Assembly (NCBI GenBank): GCA_025363715.1
Contig: JANYLR010000059.1
Coordinates: forward strand, 28,893-92,892
DNA: 64,000 bases
Direction of reading: 5' to 3'
Source: Holophagaceae bacterium
GTDB taxonomy: Bacteria; Acidobacteriota; Holophagae; Holophagales; Holophagaceae
Shown here: positions 47,727 through 56,382 of the stretch, in pieces
How the letters are laid out: the number at the start of each line of letters is the position of its first letter
Position numbering within the stretch: position 1 is the first letter of the stretch
Position numbers and translations under genes: made by a program
The notes under the pieces: generated by a model
The model's database searches: none
Told to the model about the DNA's origin: nothing
The model's input: only the letters and a program-made list of their open reading frames with translations

Positions 47727-49574
47727 CTATTTCTTGGCCTTCAACAGCCGATCCACCAGCTTCTGATCCACATGGTCCGTGATCTCTTTCAGTCTATCTC
47801 CGGCTTGCGCCAGCAAGCTGGAGCATTCCTTCTGCATCTCGGTGATGTAACCCGCATCCGTGATGTCCTTGAGGTTGATCACGACGTTCCAGACGCCACC
47901 GCGCACGCCCGCGTAGGCCATCTGGGCGCCCACGGCCGCATCCGAGATGGAGGCCACCTTGCCCAATCGGGCAGCCTCGCCGGCCAGCTCCAGGGCCGCG
48001 AGGCTGGCCTTGGCCGTATCCAGCGGCACGTCGATGGCCACCTTCAGGCCGGCCTGCATGGCGGCCTGTCGTGCGGCCTTCTGCTCGGGCGTGCCATCCG
48101 GCAGGCGGCGGGCGTCCATGAAGGCGTTGAAGGCGTTGGTATCGGCGTCCACGGCCACCATGAGGTGATCCTTGAGGGCCTGGGCCCGTTCGGCGAGGGC
48201 GATGAGCTTGGCATCCTTCTCCCCATCCGGCCCACCCTGGGCCAGGTTGGCCACCATGCTGGCGAGGGCCGCGCCCAGGCTGCCCGCCAGGGCCGCGATG
48301 GAACCGCCGCCAGGGGCCGGGGTATCCCGACTCACCTCGTCCGTGAAGGCGTGGATCGGCATGGCAACCAGGGCCTTGGGATCGTAGGTCGGTAACCCGA
48401 GCACCTTCTTCTCCAGCTCGAAGGGCGCTACATCGGCCAGCCCCATGGAAAAGACGGCAGTCTGGAGGATGTCCCGGGCGGGCACGCCCGTGGATTTGCC
48501 CATGGCCTTGAGGTAGTACCGGCCCGAGGCCAGCAGGCACTGGAAGGGCACCAGGCCCACGATCTCGCTGCCGGTGACCACCAGTCCGCGCTCGGCGGCG
48601 AGGCCACGGGCCGATTCCAGCACGGTGTGAGGGGCGGTCTGTTTGTAGTCCGTGAGATTCACGCTGATCTGGGCGCGGCGGTAGGTATCCACGTACCAGC
48701 CGATGGCCTTGCAGTGGCTGAAGAGCCCCCGGCGGCGGACCTTCTGGCCGATGGGATTCGCTGGATCCGCATCATTCAGGCGCATCAAGCCGGGCAGATC
48801 GTAGCCGTGGACCTTGGTGCAGTGATCCACCGTCTCCTGGAAGGTGGTGCCCGTGAAGTCGCAGTTGCCGCAGGGGAAGGCGCCCTCCGCGTAGAAGATC
48901 AGCTCGCCGGCCTGGTAGTAGGGCTTCACGCGGCCGCGGCGGGCCACGCGGCCCTTCTCCCGCAACTCGAAGGCGATATCGGTCGCGTGGTCCTTGCTAC
49001 CGGAGTTCAGGGTGACGTTGTAGGCCACGAGAAATTCCCGGGCACCGATGATGGTGGCGCCGGTCCGGGCGTTGTAAGGCGCCGCGAAGTCCGGCGCCCA
49101 TTGGGGATCCCGCAGCTTCTCCTGCAGCCCCTCGTACTCGCCCCGGCGCACCTCGGCCAGGTTGCAGCGCTCGGGACGTGCGGCGGCGGCTTCGTAGAGG
49201 TAGACGGGGATGGCGAGTTCCTTCGCCACGCGCACACCCAGGCGCCGGGCCAGTTCGGCACAGTCCTCCATGGACAGGCCTTCCACGGGCACGAAGGGCA
49301 CCACGTCCGTGGCGCCCATGCGAGGGTGGGCCCCGTGGTGGAGGCTCATGTCGATGACCCTGGCGGCCTCCGCGACGCAGCGGAAGGCGCCTTCCAGGAC
49401 CGCTTCCGGCTCGCCCACAAGTGTAATGACCGTTCGATTGGTGTCGGCGCCCGGGTCCACATCCAGCACCTGCACGCCGGGCACGGCGGCAATGGCGTCT
49501 GTCACCTGCTTGATCTTCGCGGCATCCCGGCCCTCCGAGATGTTCGGCACACACTCCACCAGCCTGAGGGACAT
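47727..49574 (-). CDS. ftcD: Bifunctional glutamate formimidoyltransferase / formimidoyl-THF cyclodeaminase
   Basis: A 615-residue protein of histidine breakdown. The N-terminal formiminotransferase part begins LVECVPNISEGRDAAKIKQV and has VIDMSLHHGAHPRMGATDVV and FLVAYNVTLNSGSKDHATDI. The C-terminal cyclodeaminase part starts near residue 420 and has SRDTPAPGGGSIAALAGSLG. One region between them (about 230-310) is longer than in the usual FtcD and holds CGNCDFTG and the Cys of VDHCTKVHG, an insert that might bind a metal. The start at 49574 has GGAGG 5 nt upstream. hutHUI genes are not here. Confidence 0.93.
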   Translation of the reverse strand: MSLRLVECVPNISEGRDAAKIKQVTDAIAAVPGVQVLDVDPGADTNRTVITLVGEPEAVLEGAFRCVAEAARVIDMSLHHGAHPRMGATDVVPFVPVEGLSMEDCAELARRLGVRVAKELAIPVYLYEAAAARPERCNLAEVRRGEYEGLQEKLRDPQWAPDFAAPYNARTGATIIGAREFLVAYNVTLNSGSKDHATDIAFELREKGRVARRGRVKPYYQAGELIFYAEGAFPCGNCDFTGTTFQETVDHCTKVHGYDLPGLMRLNDADPANPIGQKVRRRGLFSHCKAIGWYVDTYRRAQISVNLTDYKQTAPHTVLESARGLAAERGLVVTGSEIVGLVPFQCLLASGRYYLKAMGKSTGVPARDILQTAVFSMGLADVAPFELEKKVLGLPTYDPKALVAMPIHAFTDEVSRDTPAPGGGSIAALAGSLGAALASMVANLAQGGPDGEKDAKLIALAERAQALKDHLMVAVDADTNAFNAFMDARRLPDGTPEQKAARQAAMQAGLKVAIDVPLDTAKASLAALELAGEAARLGKVASISDAAVGAQMAYAGVRGGVWNVVINLKDITDAGYITEMQKECSSLLAQAGDRLKEITDHVDQKLVDRLLKAKK

Positions 49575-49617
49575 GGCTCCTCCGTTCATTCTAGTCTAGC
49601 CGTGGCGCCGCGCCGCG

Positions 49618-49654
49618 CTCCAAAGCCGGGCCACGGGGCGGCCCGGCTTTGGAG
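49618..49654. terminator. Hairpin upstream of ftcD
   Basis: A 15-bp perfect inverted repeat (CTCCAAAGCCGGGCC and GGCCCGGCTTTGGAG) with a 7-nt loop, after the stop of the minus-strand 5'-nucleotidase gene and before ftcD. It has no T run; read-through from the 5'-nucleotidase gene would be impeded. Confidence 0.6.
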
Positions 49655-49692
49655 ATAAATTGACAACCTGTTAACGGAGAAGGCTTCTCCTA

Positions 49693-49717
49693 GCTCGGAA
49701 CGCGCAGCGTTCCGAGC
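49693..49717. terminator. Second hairpin, next to the 5'-nucleotidase stop
   Basis: An 11-bp perfect inverted repeat (GCTCGGAACGC and GCGTTCCGAGC) with a GCA loop, 2 nt past the stop of the minus-strand 5'-nucleotidase. Its T run is short. Confidence 0.55.
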
Positions 49718-49718
49718 C

Positions 49719-50645
49719 CTAACGAGGCCTTGGTCTGGGCTCCCCCACCTCATTCTTCACGCCGCTCACCACATGGCCTGTGGGGCCCACGCGGGAAGCG
49801 GTATCGCAGTAGCCGGTCTGGTCGTCGAAGAAGAAGTCGGGCTCGAACTCCCGCAGGAAGTCGGCCTTTTCGAGGCCGCCCAGGAACATGGCTTCGTCCA
49901 CCTGGATATTCCAGGCCATGAGGGTGCGGATGGCGCGCTCGTGGGCGGGTGCGCTGCGGGCGGTGACCAGGGCGGTGCGGATGCGCATGGGCGCGCCTGC
50001 GGACCTGTCCTGGAGGGGGCGCAGGGCCTCCAGCAGGGGCTTGAAGGGACCCGGGGGCAGGGGGGTCGCCGCGTGCTTGATCTCATGGGCCTGGAAGGCG
50101 GCTAGGCCGCCTTTGGCATAGACGCGCTCGGCCTCGTCGCTGAACAGCACGGCGTCCCCATCGAAAGCGATGCGGATCTCTTCCGGATGCCGGTCCGCGG
50201 CCATCGTGCTGTCGGGGTAGACCCGTGCCGCGGCGAAGCCGGCGCTGAGGGCCGCCCGTACGTCCTCTTCCTTGGCTGAAAGAAACAGATTCGCGCCCAG
50301 GGAGGTGAGGTAGGGATAGGGATTCCGGCCCCGGGTGAAGACCCCCCGCTCCAGCTGGAGGTTGGCCTCCTGGGCGCTGCGGAAGACCCGCAGGCCGCTC
50401 ACGGGATCGTTGCGGGAGAGGATCACCACGGCCACGCGGGTCTCGGAGGCGGTGTTGAAGGCCAGCAGCTTCTTCACCAGGGGGTAGGCCACGCCCGGCT
50501 TGGCGGGCACGTCCAGCCGGGACAGCTGGAGGTCCATGTAGGCCCGGTCATCCGAGGCCTCGAAGAAGCGGTTCTCCTCTTCGAAGTCGAAGAGGGCCCG
50601 GGAGGAGATGGCGACGACGAGCTTGCCTTCGAGGGTGTTGGGCAT
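49719..50645 (-). CDS. Cytosolic 5'-nucleotidase (PF06189 type)
   Basis: A 308-residue protein that dephosphorylates nucleoside 5'-monophosphates in this family. The family's full-length pattern is present: VAISSRALFDFEEENRFFE, YPLVKKLLAFN, VAVVILSRNDPVSGLRVFRS, NLFLSAKEEDVRAAL, and IRIAFDGDAVLFSDEAERV, which holds the Asp cluster. The C-terminal half includes GPFKPLLEALRPLQ. The starts here and in the divergent desulfurase gene at 50668 leave only 22 nt between them. I chose the ATG at 50645, at the family N terminus. Confidence 0.9.
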   Translation of the reverse strand: MPNTLEGKLVVAISSRALFDFEEENRFFEASDDRAYMDLQLSRLDVPAKPGVAYPLVKKLLAFNTASETRVAVVILSRNDPVSGLRVFRSAQEANLQLERGVFTRGRNPYPYLTSLGANLFLSAKEEDVRAALSAGFAAARVYPDSTMAADRHPEEIRIAFDGDAVLFSDEAERVYAKGGLAAFQAHEIKHAATPLPPGPFKPLLEALRPLQDRSAGAPMRIRTALVTARSAPAHERAIRTLMAWNIQVDEAMFLGGLEKADFLREFEPDFFFDDQTGYCDTASRVGPTGHVVSGVKNEVGEPRPRPR

Positions 50646-50667
50646 GGCCTCAGGGTACATTGGTCCC

Positions 50668-51702
50668 ATGCCGCGCCTCTACTTCGACGCCAACGCCTCG
50701 GCCCCGCCCCACCCGGAGGCGGTGGAAGTGGCGCGACGGGCCATGGCGGAGGACTGGGCCAACCCCACCAGCACCCACCGGGAGGGCCAGCGGGCCCGGC
50801 ATCTCCTCGAAGAGGCCCGCCGGGGGATCGCCGAGTCCCTGGGTGTGGCGCCGGGAGAGCTGGTCTTTTGTGCCAGCGCCACGGAGGCCCTGCACCTGCT
50901 CCTCCGGGGGCTACAGCCGGCCCTCGGCGACCGCCCGGCCGCCGTGTTCTCCGGCGAGCACAGCGCCTGCCTGAACCCACTGAAAGACTGGTCCCGGGTG
51001 ATCTGGCTGCCGGAGCTGCCGGCGGAGTGCGGCACCGTGGTGCAGATGGCCGCGAACAACGAAACCGGCATCCTCTACCCGATGCCTGCGGCGCTGGACG
51101 CGGTGCGAATCAAGGACTGCGCCCAGGCCTGGGGCAAGGTGCCCGTGGACCTCTCGGACTGCGACGCCGCCGTCTTCAGCGGCCACAAGATGGGCGGCCT
51201 CCGGGGCGCGGCCCTGCTGTGGATGCGACCGGGCCTGCCCTGGGAACCGGTGATGAAAGGTCCCCAGGAGCGTCGGCGCCGGGGTGGCACCGAAGATCTG
51301 CCCGCCATCCTCGGGTTGGCCGCGGCGACCCGGCACTTGACGGAGCGTCAAAGCGCGAACGGTTCCCTGGGGCCCCTGCGGGATGCCTTCGAGGCCGAAA
51401 TGAGTTCCTGGAACCGTGATATCGAGGTCATCGGCCGCGGGCTCCCGCGCCTGCCAAACACAAGCTGCGTCCTGTTCCGGGGCCGGAGTGGCGAGGCCCT
51501 GCAGGTCTCCCTGGACCTGGCTGGATTTGCCGTGAGCACCGGCAGCGCGTGCCACAGCGGGGCCGTGAAGCCCAGTCATGCAATCACGACCATGGGGTAT
51601 AGTTTGGATGACGCGCGTTCGGTGCTTCGCTTTTCGATGCTTCCGGAGGCGCGGCCCGGCGAGGTGGAGGCCCTGGTGGCGGCCATCAAGCGGTTGACAT
51701 GA
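50668..51702 (+). CDS. Cysteine desulfurase-like aminotransferase (class V)
   Basis: A 344-residue PLP enzyme of the NifS/IscS family, which takes sulfur from cysteine. The cofactor Lys lies in AAVFSGHKMGGLRGAALLW, the catalytic Cys in AVSTGSACHSGAVKPSH, and the N terminus LYFDANASAPPHPEAVEVA is typical. It is about 50 residues shorter than IscS. It starts 22 nt from the divergent nucleotidase gene. No iscU or other Fe-S assembly gene is next to it, so the recipient of the sulfur is unknown; thiolated tRNA (ttcA lies at 56 kb) is one possibility. Confidence 0.9.
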   Translation: MPRLYFDANASAPPHPEAVEVARRAMAEDWANPTSTHREGQRARHLLEEARRGIAESLGVAPGELVFCASATEALHLLLRGLQPALGDRPAAVFSGEHSACLNPLKDWSRVIWLPELPAECGTVVQMAANNETGILYPMPAALDAVRIKDCAQAWGKVPVDLSDCDAAVFSGHKMGGLRGAALLWMRPGLPWEPVMKGPQERRRRGGTEDLPAILGLAAATRHLTERQSANGSLGPLRDAFEAEMSSWNRDIEVIGRGLPRLPNTSCVLFRGRSGEALQVSLDLAGFAVSTGSACHSGAVKPSHAITTMGYSLDDARSVLRFSMLPEARPGEVEALVAAIKRLT

Positions 51703-51736
51703 TTCTCCGGCCCCCCGGCCTGAAGGCAGAGTGAGC

Positions 51737-53422
51737 ATGGTCGAGCAGATCCTTTTCTTCTTCGCGCACAACCCCCTCCTGATGCTGTTCGCCGTGGTGG
51801 CGCTGGGCTATCCCATCAGCAAGCTCCGCATCGCAGGCGCCTCCTTCGGCATCGCCAGCATCCTGTTCGCAGGCATCGCCCTGGGCGCCCTGGTGATGGC
51901 CCCGGGCCTGGATCCAGGCCTGAAGAAGGACATCTCCAAGGAAATGAAGCTGGTCTACGAGCTGGGCCTGGCGGTGTTCGTCTATGCCATGGGATTGTCC
52001 ATCTCCCACAGCTTCTGGGCCGCCTTCAGCCGCGAGGGCATGAAGAAGAACGCGGTGGTCTTCCTGGTCATGCTGGCCTCCACGGGCTTCGTGGTATTGC
52101 TGGCCCGGCTCATGGGCTTCAATGCCCGCTACGCAGCGGGCCTGCTCACAGGCAGCTTCACCAACATGCCCGCCCTGGCCGGCGTTATCGAGCGGGTGAA
52201 GACCATGACCGGCGTGGGGCCGGTGGAGCTGGCCCAGCCCACGGTGGCCTCAGCCATCGCCTACCCCATCGGTGTGTTGGTGCCCATGCTGATCATCCTC
52301 ATCAGCGCCAAGGTCTTCCGCGTGAACCTGCGGGAGGAGGCGGACGGCCTCAAGGACTACCAGACCGGCCACCAGAAGCTGGAAGCCTGGACCGTGCGGG
52401 TGACGAAGCCTGAGGCCGAGGCCATGACCAAGCGTGATCTCTGCGCCGCGGGCCGCCTGCACATCGTGTTGGGCCGCGTACTCCGTAAGGCTGAGCTGCT
52501 TCTGCCCACGCCGGATTTCCGCCTGAAGCTGGACGACCTGGTGACCGTGGTGGGGGCGCCCGATGACCTGGCCCAGGTGGAGGCCCTCATCGGGGAGCGC
52601 AGCCACGTGGAGCTGGATCGCGACCAGAGCGCCCTGGACGCCACGCGGGTGTTCGTCTCGCGCTGGGACGTGGTGGGTGTGCCCCTGGGCAAGCTCGATC
52701 TCGTGAACAAGCACCAGGCCATCATCACCCGGGTGCGGCGGGGCGATCTCTGGTTCGTGCCCGATGGCGACACGGTGCTGGAACTGGGTGACCGGGTACG
52801 CGTGACCACCCGCCGGGACAACATCGAAGCCATCGAGGAGTTCTTCGGCGACAGCTACCGCGCCATCAGCGAGGTGAGCTTCCTCACCTTCGCCATGGGC
52901 CTGGCGGCGGGCCTGGCCCTGGGCCAGGTGCCCATCCCCCTCGGCCAGGGCATCGTCTTCAAGCTGGGCTTCGCGGGTGGCCCCCTGGCGGTGGCCCTGA
53001 TCCTGGGCCGCTTCCACCGCATCGGGTCCCTGGTCTGGAACTTCCCCTACAGCGCCAACCACACCATCCGCCAGTTCGGCCTGGTGCTCTTCGCGGCGGG
53101 CATCGGCGTGATCTCCGGCGAGGGCTTCCGGGCCATCCTGGCCAAGGACGCTTCCGTATTGCCCCTCTTCATGGGCGCGGCCTTCCTGGTCTGTTTCATG
53201 GCGGATTCCCTGACGATGATTCTGGGCTACAAGCTGTTCGGCATCCCGCTCAACATCATGTTCGGCATCCTCGCGGGCACCCATACCCAGCCCGTGGTGC
53301 TGGGCTACGCCAACCACCACACGGGCAACGAACTGCCCAACGTGGGCTTCGCGACGGTCTACCCGCTGGCCACTATTCTCAAGATCGTGCTGGCCCAAGT
53401 GCTGTTGGCCCTGATCCGATAG
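51737..53422 (+). CDS. AspT/YidE-family transporter with RCK_C domains
   Basis: A 561-residue integral membrane protein built as a duplicated membrane domain around two TrkA_C (RCK_C)-like regulatory domains: about 1-200 and 375-561 hold hydrophobic spans (first ALGYPISKLRIAGASFG, GLLTGSFTNMPALAGVIER; second LGFAGGPLAVALILG, GILAGTHTQPVVLGYANHH). The central part (about 205-370) holds LVTVVGAPDDLAQVEALIG and TVLELGDRVRVTTRRDNIEA. Such proteins exchange aspartate and alanine (AspT) or are of unknown substrate (YidE/YbjL). A GTG two codons upstream is the alternative start. Confidence 0.9.
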   Translation: MVEQILFFFAHNPLLMLFAVVALGYPISKLRIAGASFGIASILFAGIALGALVMAPGLDPGLKKDISKEMKLVYELGLAVFVYAMGLSISHSFWAAFSREGMKKNAVVFLVMLASTGFVVLLARLMGFNARYAAGLLTGSFTNMPALAGVIERVKTMTGVGPVELAQPTVASAIAYPIGVLVPMLIILISAKVFRVNLREEADGLKDYQTGHQKLEAWTVRVTKPEAEAMTKRDLCAAGRLHIVLGRVLRKAELLLPTPDFRLKLDDLVTVVGAPDDLAQVEALIGERSHVELDRDQSALDATRVFVSRWDVVGVPLGKLDLVNKHQAIITRVRRGDLWFVPDGDTVLELGDRVRVTTRRDNIEAIEEFFGDSYRAISEVSFLTFAMGLAAGLALGQVPIPLGQGIVFKLGFAGGPLAVALILGRFHRIGSLVWNFPYSANHTIRQFGLVLFAAGIGVISGEGFRAILAKDASVLPLFMGAAFLVCFMADSLTMILGYKLFGIPLNIMFGILAGTHTQPVVLGYANHHTGNELPNVGFATVYPLATILKIVLAQVLLALIR

Positions 53423-53476
53423 GGGCTAAATCGACGTATCTTCTCCTCGTAGCCTAGTTCGCTGGCGGGAGGCGAT

Positions 53477-53866
53477 GTGGACGGATGGCGGATCTGGTCT
53501 TTGGGGCTGGTGTGGGCAGTGAGCGCCCGGGCCGGAGAAGCGCCCCAGCCCTTGCGGAGTTCCTATCTGAGCCGGCCTCCCCTCATCGATGGCCGTCTGG
53601 ATACAGACCTGGCGGGCCTTCCGGTCATCGCCCTGGGCCGCGGTCCCGCCCTACCATCTCTGGCTGCGGGACGCGCGGACCCTGGGGTTGAACCTGGCCT
53701 ACGTGCAGGCGGATGGAGAGGGCGGCAAGCTTCGGCACAGTCTCGTGGAGGATGCCCGGATCGGGTCCGAGGACAGTCAGCGGAAGTTCCTTCCCCTGGC
53801 CTTTGAAGCTCCCGCTTCCGCCGCGAGGCCCGGAACCTGGATTGGCTACGGGCGCGGGCGAAGTAG
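53477..53866 (+). pseudogene. Remnant of an exported gene (broken frame)
   Basis: In 53423-53869, no whole gene is evident. A signal-like start (MDGWRIWSLGLVWAVSARAG) leads to LRSSYLSRPPLIDGRLDTDL, a beginning typical of CBM9-like/DUF5916 carbohydrate-binding domains, then the frame loses its sense at about 53640. A second frame then has protein-like sequence (YHLWLRDARTLGLNLAYVQ) without a start. I read this as a decayed gene with at least one frameshift or deletion. An alternative is chance, since the pieces are short. Confidence 0.4.
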
Positions 53867-53869
53867 GAT

Positions 53870-55021
53870 TCAGCGATTGGAGGCTAGCGCCAGCAGGGGC
53901 CGCCCATCGGGTCGCTTGGCCCAGCGGATGTCCAACCAGGAGGCCACAGTGGGGGCCAGATCCCAGAGAGGCACGGACCCAAGTGGCTCAGTCCCGTCAC
54001 CCAGTACGATAAGCCAGGTACGCATGGATTTCACTTCAGCGGTGTAGGCATGGGCACCGTGACGGCCTTGGCGTTCAGCCTGTTCCTCGCGGCTGGAGCG
54101 AGCCTTGGACAACCACTGGCCTTCCTTGGCCAGCACTACGAGATCGCCCACCCGGGGGTTGCCCGACAGGTGGTAGCGGGTGGGAACTTTTTTCCGCGTC
54201 CAGGCTTTCAGGCCTGCCCGATGCAGGCGTGACAAGGCCTTCGGGGCGTCCGCGGGATGCTTGAGGTAGACATAGGCGCTGCCACCGTGGGTGAGGAGCT
54301 CGCAGGGAAGCCCGCTCAACACCGTGGGTAGGTGGATGCGGCGGCGCATGGGTGCCATGCCATGGTCCGCAGCAAGGATCACCCGCAGGCCGGGATGCGC
54401 GGCCAGCTGACGCTGGAGCCAGGGCGCCAGCTCGTCATCCATAGAGGTCAGCCGGGCCCTGAGTTCGGCGCTACGGGGGCCCTGCAGGTGGCCCTCCTCA
54501 TCCGTACCAGCGAGGTACGCCATGACGAGCCCGGCTCCGTCCCTGAGGGCGGCTTCGCTGAAGGCCAGGGCCTCGGCATCCGGCCGTCCCGGGCGGAAGA
54601 CTTCCAGACGCCAGGGGCTCACCCCTTCCCAGGGACCGGTGCCACCCACCCACTGGAAGACCGCGGTGCGCACGCCGCTGCGGGTGGCGGCCACCCAGAG
54701 GGGCTCCCGCTGCACATCCTCGCTACGGTTGGCGACGGGGACCAGGGCCTTGGTGAGGGGATCCAGATAGCCATTGGCGACGAGGCCGTGATGCTCTGGC
54801 CAGCAGCCCGTGGCCAGGGTCACGTGGCCATTGAAGGTGGTGGCGGGGAAGGGGGGCAGCCCCACGCCTCGGCGGCCCCGTTCTGAAAGCGCCCACAGCT
54901 TGGGCATGGTACGGGCCGTGAACTGATCCGCTCCCAGCCCGTCTGCGCTGAGCAGCAGCACAGGGGGAACGGCCTGGAGGACGGCTGAGAAGGTGGTGGC
55001 CAGGCAAGCTGAGAAGCGCAT
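53870..55021 (-). CDS. Exported alkaline-phosphatase-superfamily protein (nucleotide pyrophosphatase/phosphodiesterase type)
   Basis: A 383-residue exported metalloenzyme. A signal sequence precedes VLLLSADGLGADQF, in which the first metal-binding Asp lies. The Thr nucleophile is in FPATTFNGHVTLATG. LAGTDEEGHLQGP and VILAADHGMAPMRR give the further metal ligands. The family hydrolyses phosphate diesters and pyrophosphates (ENPP) or sulfate and phosphonate esters. It is isolated: the plus-strand gene behind it is decayed and rlmI is divergent (30 nt). Confidence 0.87.
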   Translation of the reverse strand: MRFSACLATTFSAVLQAVPPVLLLSADGLGADQFTARTMPKLWALSERGRRGVGLPPFPATTFNGHVTLATGCWPEHHGLVANGYLDPLTKALVPVANRSEDVQREPLWVAATRSGVRTAVFQWVGGTGPWEGVSPWRLEVFRPGRPDAEALAFSEAALRDGAGLVMAYLAGTDEEGHLQGPRSAELRARLTSMDDELAPWLQRQLAAHPGLRVILAADHGMAPMRRRIHLPTVLSGLPCELLTHGGSAYVYLKHPADAPKALSRLHRAGLKAWTRKKVPTRYHLSGNPRVGDLVVLAKEGQWLSKARSSREEQAERQGRHGAHAYTAEVKSMRTWLIVLGDGTEPLGSVPLWDLAPTVASWLDIRWAKRPDGRPLLALASNR

Positions 55022-55051
55022 GCCAAGAGGGTATCAAGTTAATCTGGACCC

Positions 55052-56242
55052 ATGACGACCCCCCATTGGCCCTACCCCCTGCTCCGCCTCAAGCCAGGCA
55101 AGGAGGGGATGATGTCCAAACGCCACCCCTGGGTGTTCTCGGGTGCTCTTGCGAAACTTCCGGAAGCCCACCTGGTGCGGCTGGCGGGCGATTCGGGCCA
55201 GGTGCTCGGTGTGGGGACGGCCAGTCCGGCGAACCCGCTGGCGGCGAGGATCTTCCGCTTCGAGGACGCGCCCCTGGACGAAGCCTTCTTCCGCGATCGC
55301 TTCGAAGCGGCCCTGGCCCTCCGGAAGGACCTGGGCCTATGGGAATCCAGGGGCGGCTGCCGCTGGATCTTCGGCGAGGGCGATGGCCTGCCGGGCCTGG
55401 TGGTGGATCGCTACGCCCAGGCCCTGGTGCTGCAGGTGGGCACGGCGGGGCTGGAGTTCCTGCGTGAAACCTGGTGGCCGATCTTGTTTGAACTCGGGAA
55501 GCGCGAGGGCATCACCGCCTTCGTTGAGCGCAGCCAGTCCGGCCGCAAGGACGAGGGACTGGAGCCCGTGAACCGCCTGCTCAAGGGCAGCCTCGCGGGC
55601 CCCATCACCGTGCGAGAAGGCGCGGCGAGGCTCACCGTCGATCTGCTGCGGGGCCAGAAGACGGGCTTCTTTTTGGATCAGCGGGAGCATCGTCTGAAGC
55701 TGGGCCGAGTGTCGAAAGACAAGCGCGTGCTCAACGCCTTCGGCTACACCGGCGGCTTCAGCATCCATGCGGGGTTGGGCGGAGCAGCGCAGGTGGCCAC
55801 CCTGGATATCAGCGCCCCGGCCCTGGACCAGGCGGAGCGCGACTGGGCCGCCAATGGGCTGGATCCCGCGGCGCACCTGCGCATGGAAGGCGATGCCTTC
55901 GAGCTCATGCGGCAGCTGGAGCCCTTCGGCTGGGACCGCGTCATCGTGGATCCGCCGGCCTTCGCCAAGCAGCGCAAGGACGTGGACAAGGCCTTCAAGG
56001 CATACAAGGATGTCTTCCGCCTCGGCGCCCGCGCCACCGCGCCTGGCGGGATGCTCTGGTGCTTCTCCTGCAGCCAGCACCTGGACCGCACCCGCTTCCA
56101 GGAAGCCGTGTGGACCGCGCTGCTCGAAGCCGGCCGCGAAGCGAGAGTGCTGGCGCATCTCGGGCAGCCTGCGGATCATCCTTACGCCCTGAACCATCCC
56201 GAGGGGTTCTACCTCAAGGGGTTGTGGCTCTCCTTGAGTTAA
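55052..56242 (+). CDS. rlmI: 23S rRNA (cytosine-5-)-methyltransferase RlmI-like
   Basis: A 396-residue SAM-dependent methyltransferase with an N-terminal PUA domain (RLKPGKEGMMSKRHPWVFSG) and the RlmI-type linker GDGLPGLVVDRYAQALVLQV. The C-terminal Rossmann domain has KTGFFLDQREHRLKLGR, VLNAFGYTGGFSIHAGLGGA (SAM-binding), DRVIVDPPAFAKQRKDVDKA and the Cys of CFSCSQHLD. RlmI methylates C1962 of E. coli 23S rRNA; target specificity was not tested. The start is just after a divergent promoter region. Confidence 0.9.
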   Translation: MTTPHWPYPLLRLKPGKEGMMSKRHPWVFSGALAKLPEAHLVRLAGDSGQVLGVGTASPANPLAARIFRFEDAPLDEAFFRDRFEAALALRKDLGLWESRGGCRWIFGEGDGLPGLVVDRYAQALVLQVGTAGLEFLRETWWPILFELGKREGITAFVERSQSGRKDEGLEPVNRLLKGSLAGPITVREGAARLTVDLLRGQKTGFFLDQREHRLKLGRVSKDKRVLNAFGYTGGFSIHAGLGGAAQVATLDISAPALDQAERDWAANGLDPAAHLRMEGDAFELMRQLEPFGWDRVIVDPPAFAKQRKDVDKAFKAYKDVFRLGARATAPGGMLWCFSCSQHLDRTRFQEAVWTALLEAGREARVLAHLGQPADHPYALNHPEGFYLKGLWLSLS

Positions 56243-56382
56243 GGAAAAGCTCAACAAGCGGAGGTTTGCGGAGGAGCTGAGGAGAGCGGGAAAAAGCAAA
56301 CCAAGGGCTTTGTTCTCCGCTTTCCTCCGCGACTCCGCTCTCCTCCGCTTTCGCGAAGCGTTCTTTTCGATGGGGCGAGAAC
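56243..56382. repeat. Inverted pair of 9-nt periodic repeat arrays
   Basis: Between the convergent rlmI and ttcA genes. Left array 56256-56290 (units AAGCGGAGG, TTTGCGGAGG, AGCTGAGG, AGAGCGGG), right array 56313-56351 as its inverse (units AAAGCGGAGG, AGAGCGGAG, TCGCGGAGG). The gap is 22 nt. It shares its architecture, but not its unit sequence, with the element at 44.1-44.5 kb. Confidence 0.7.
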
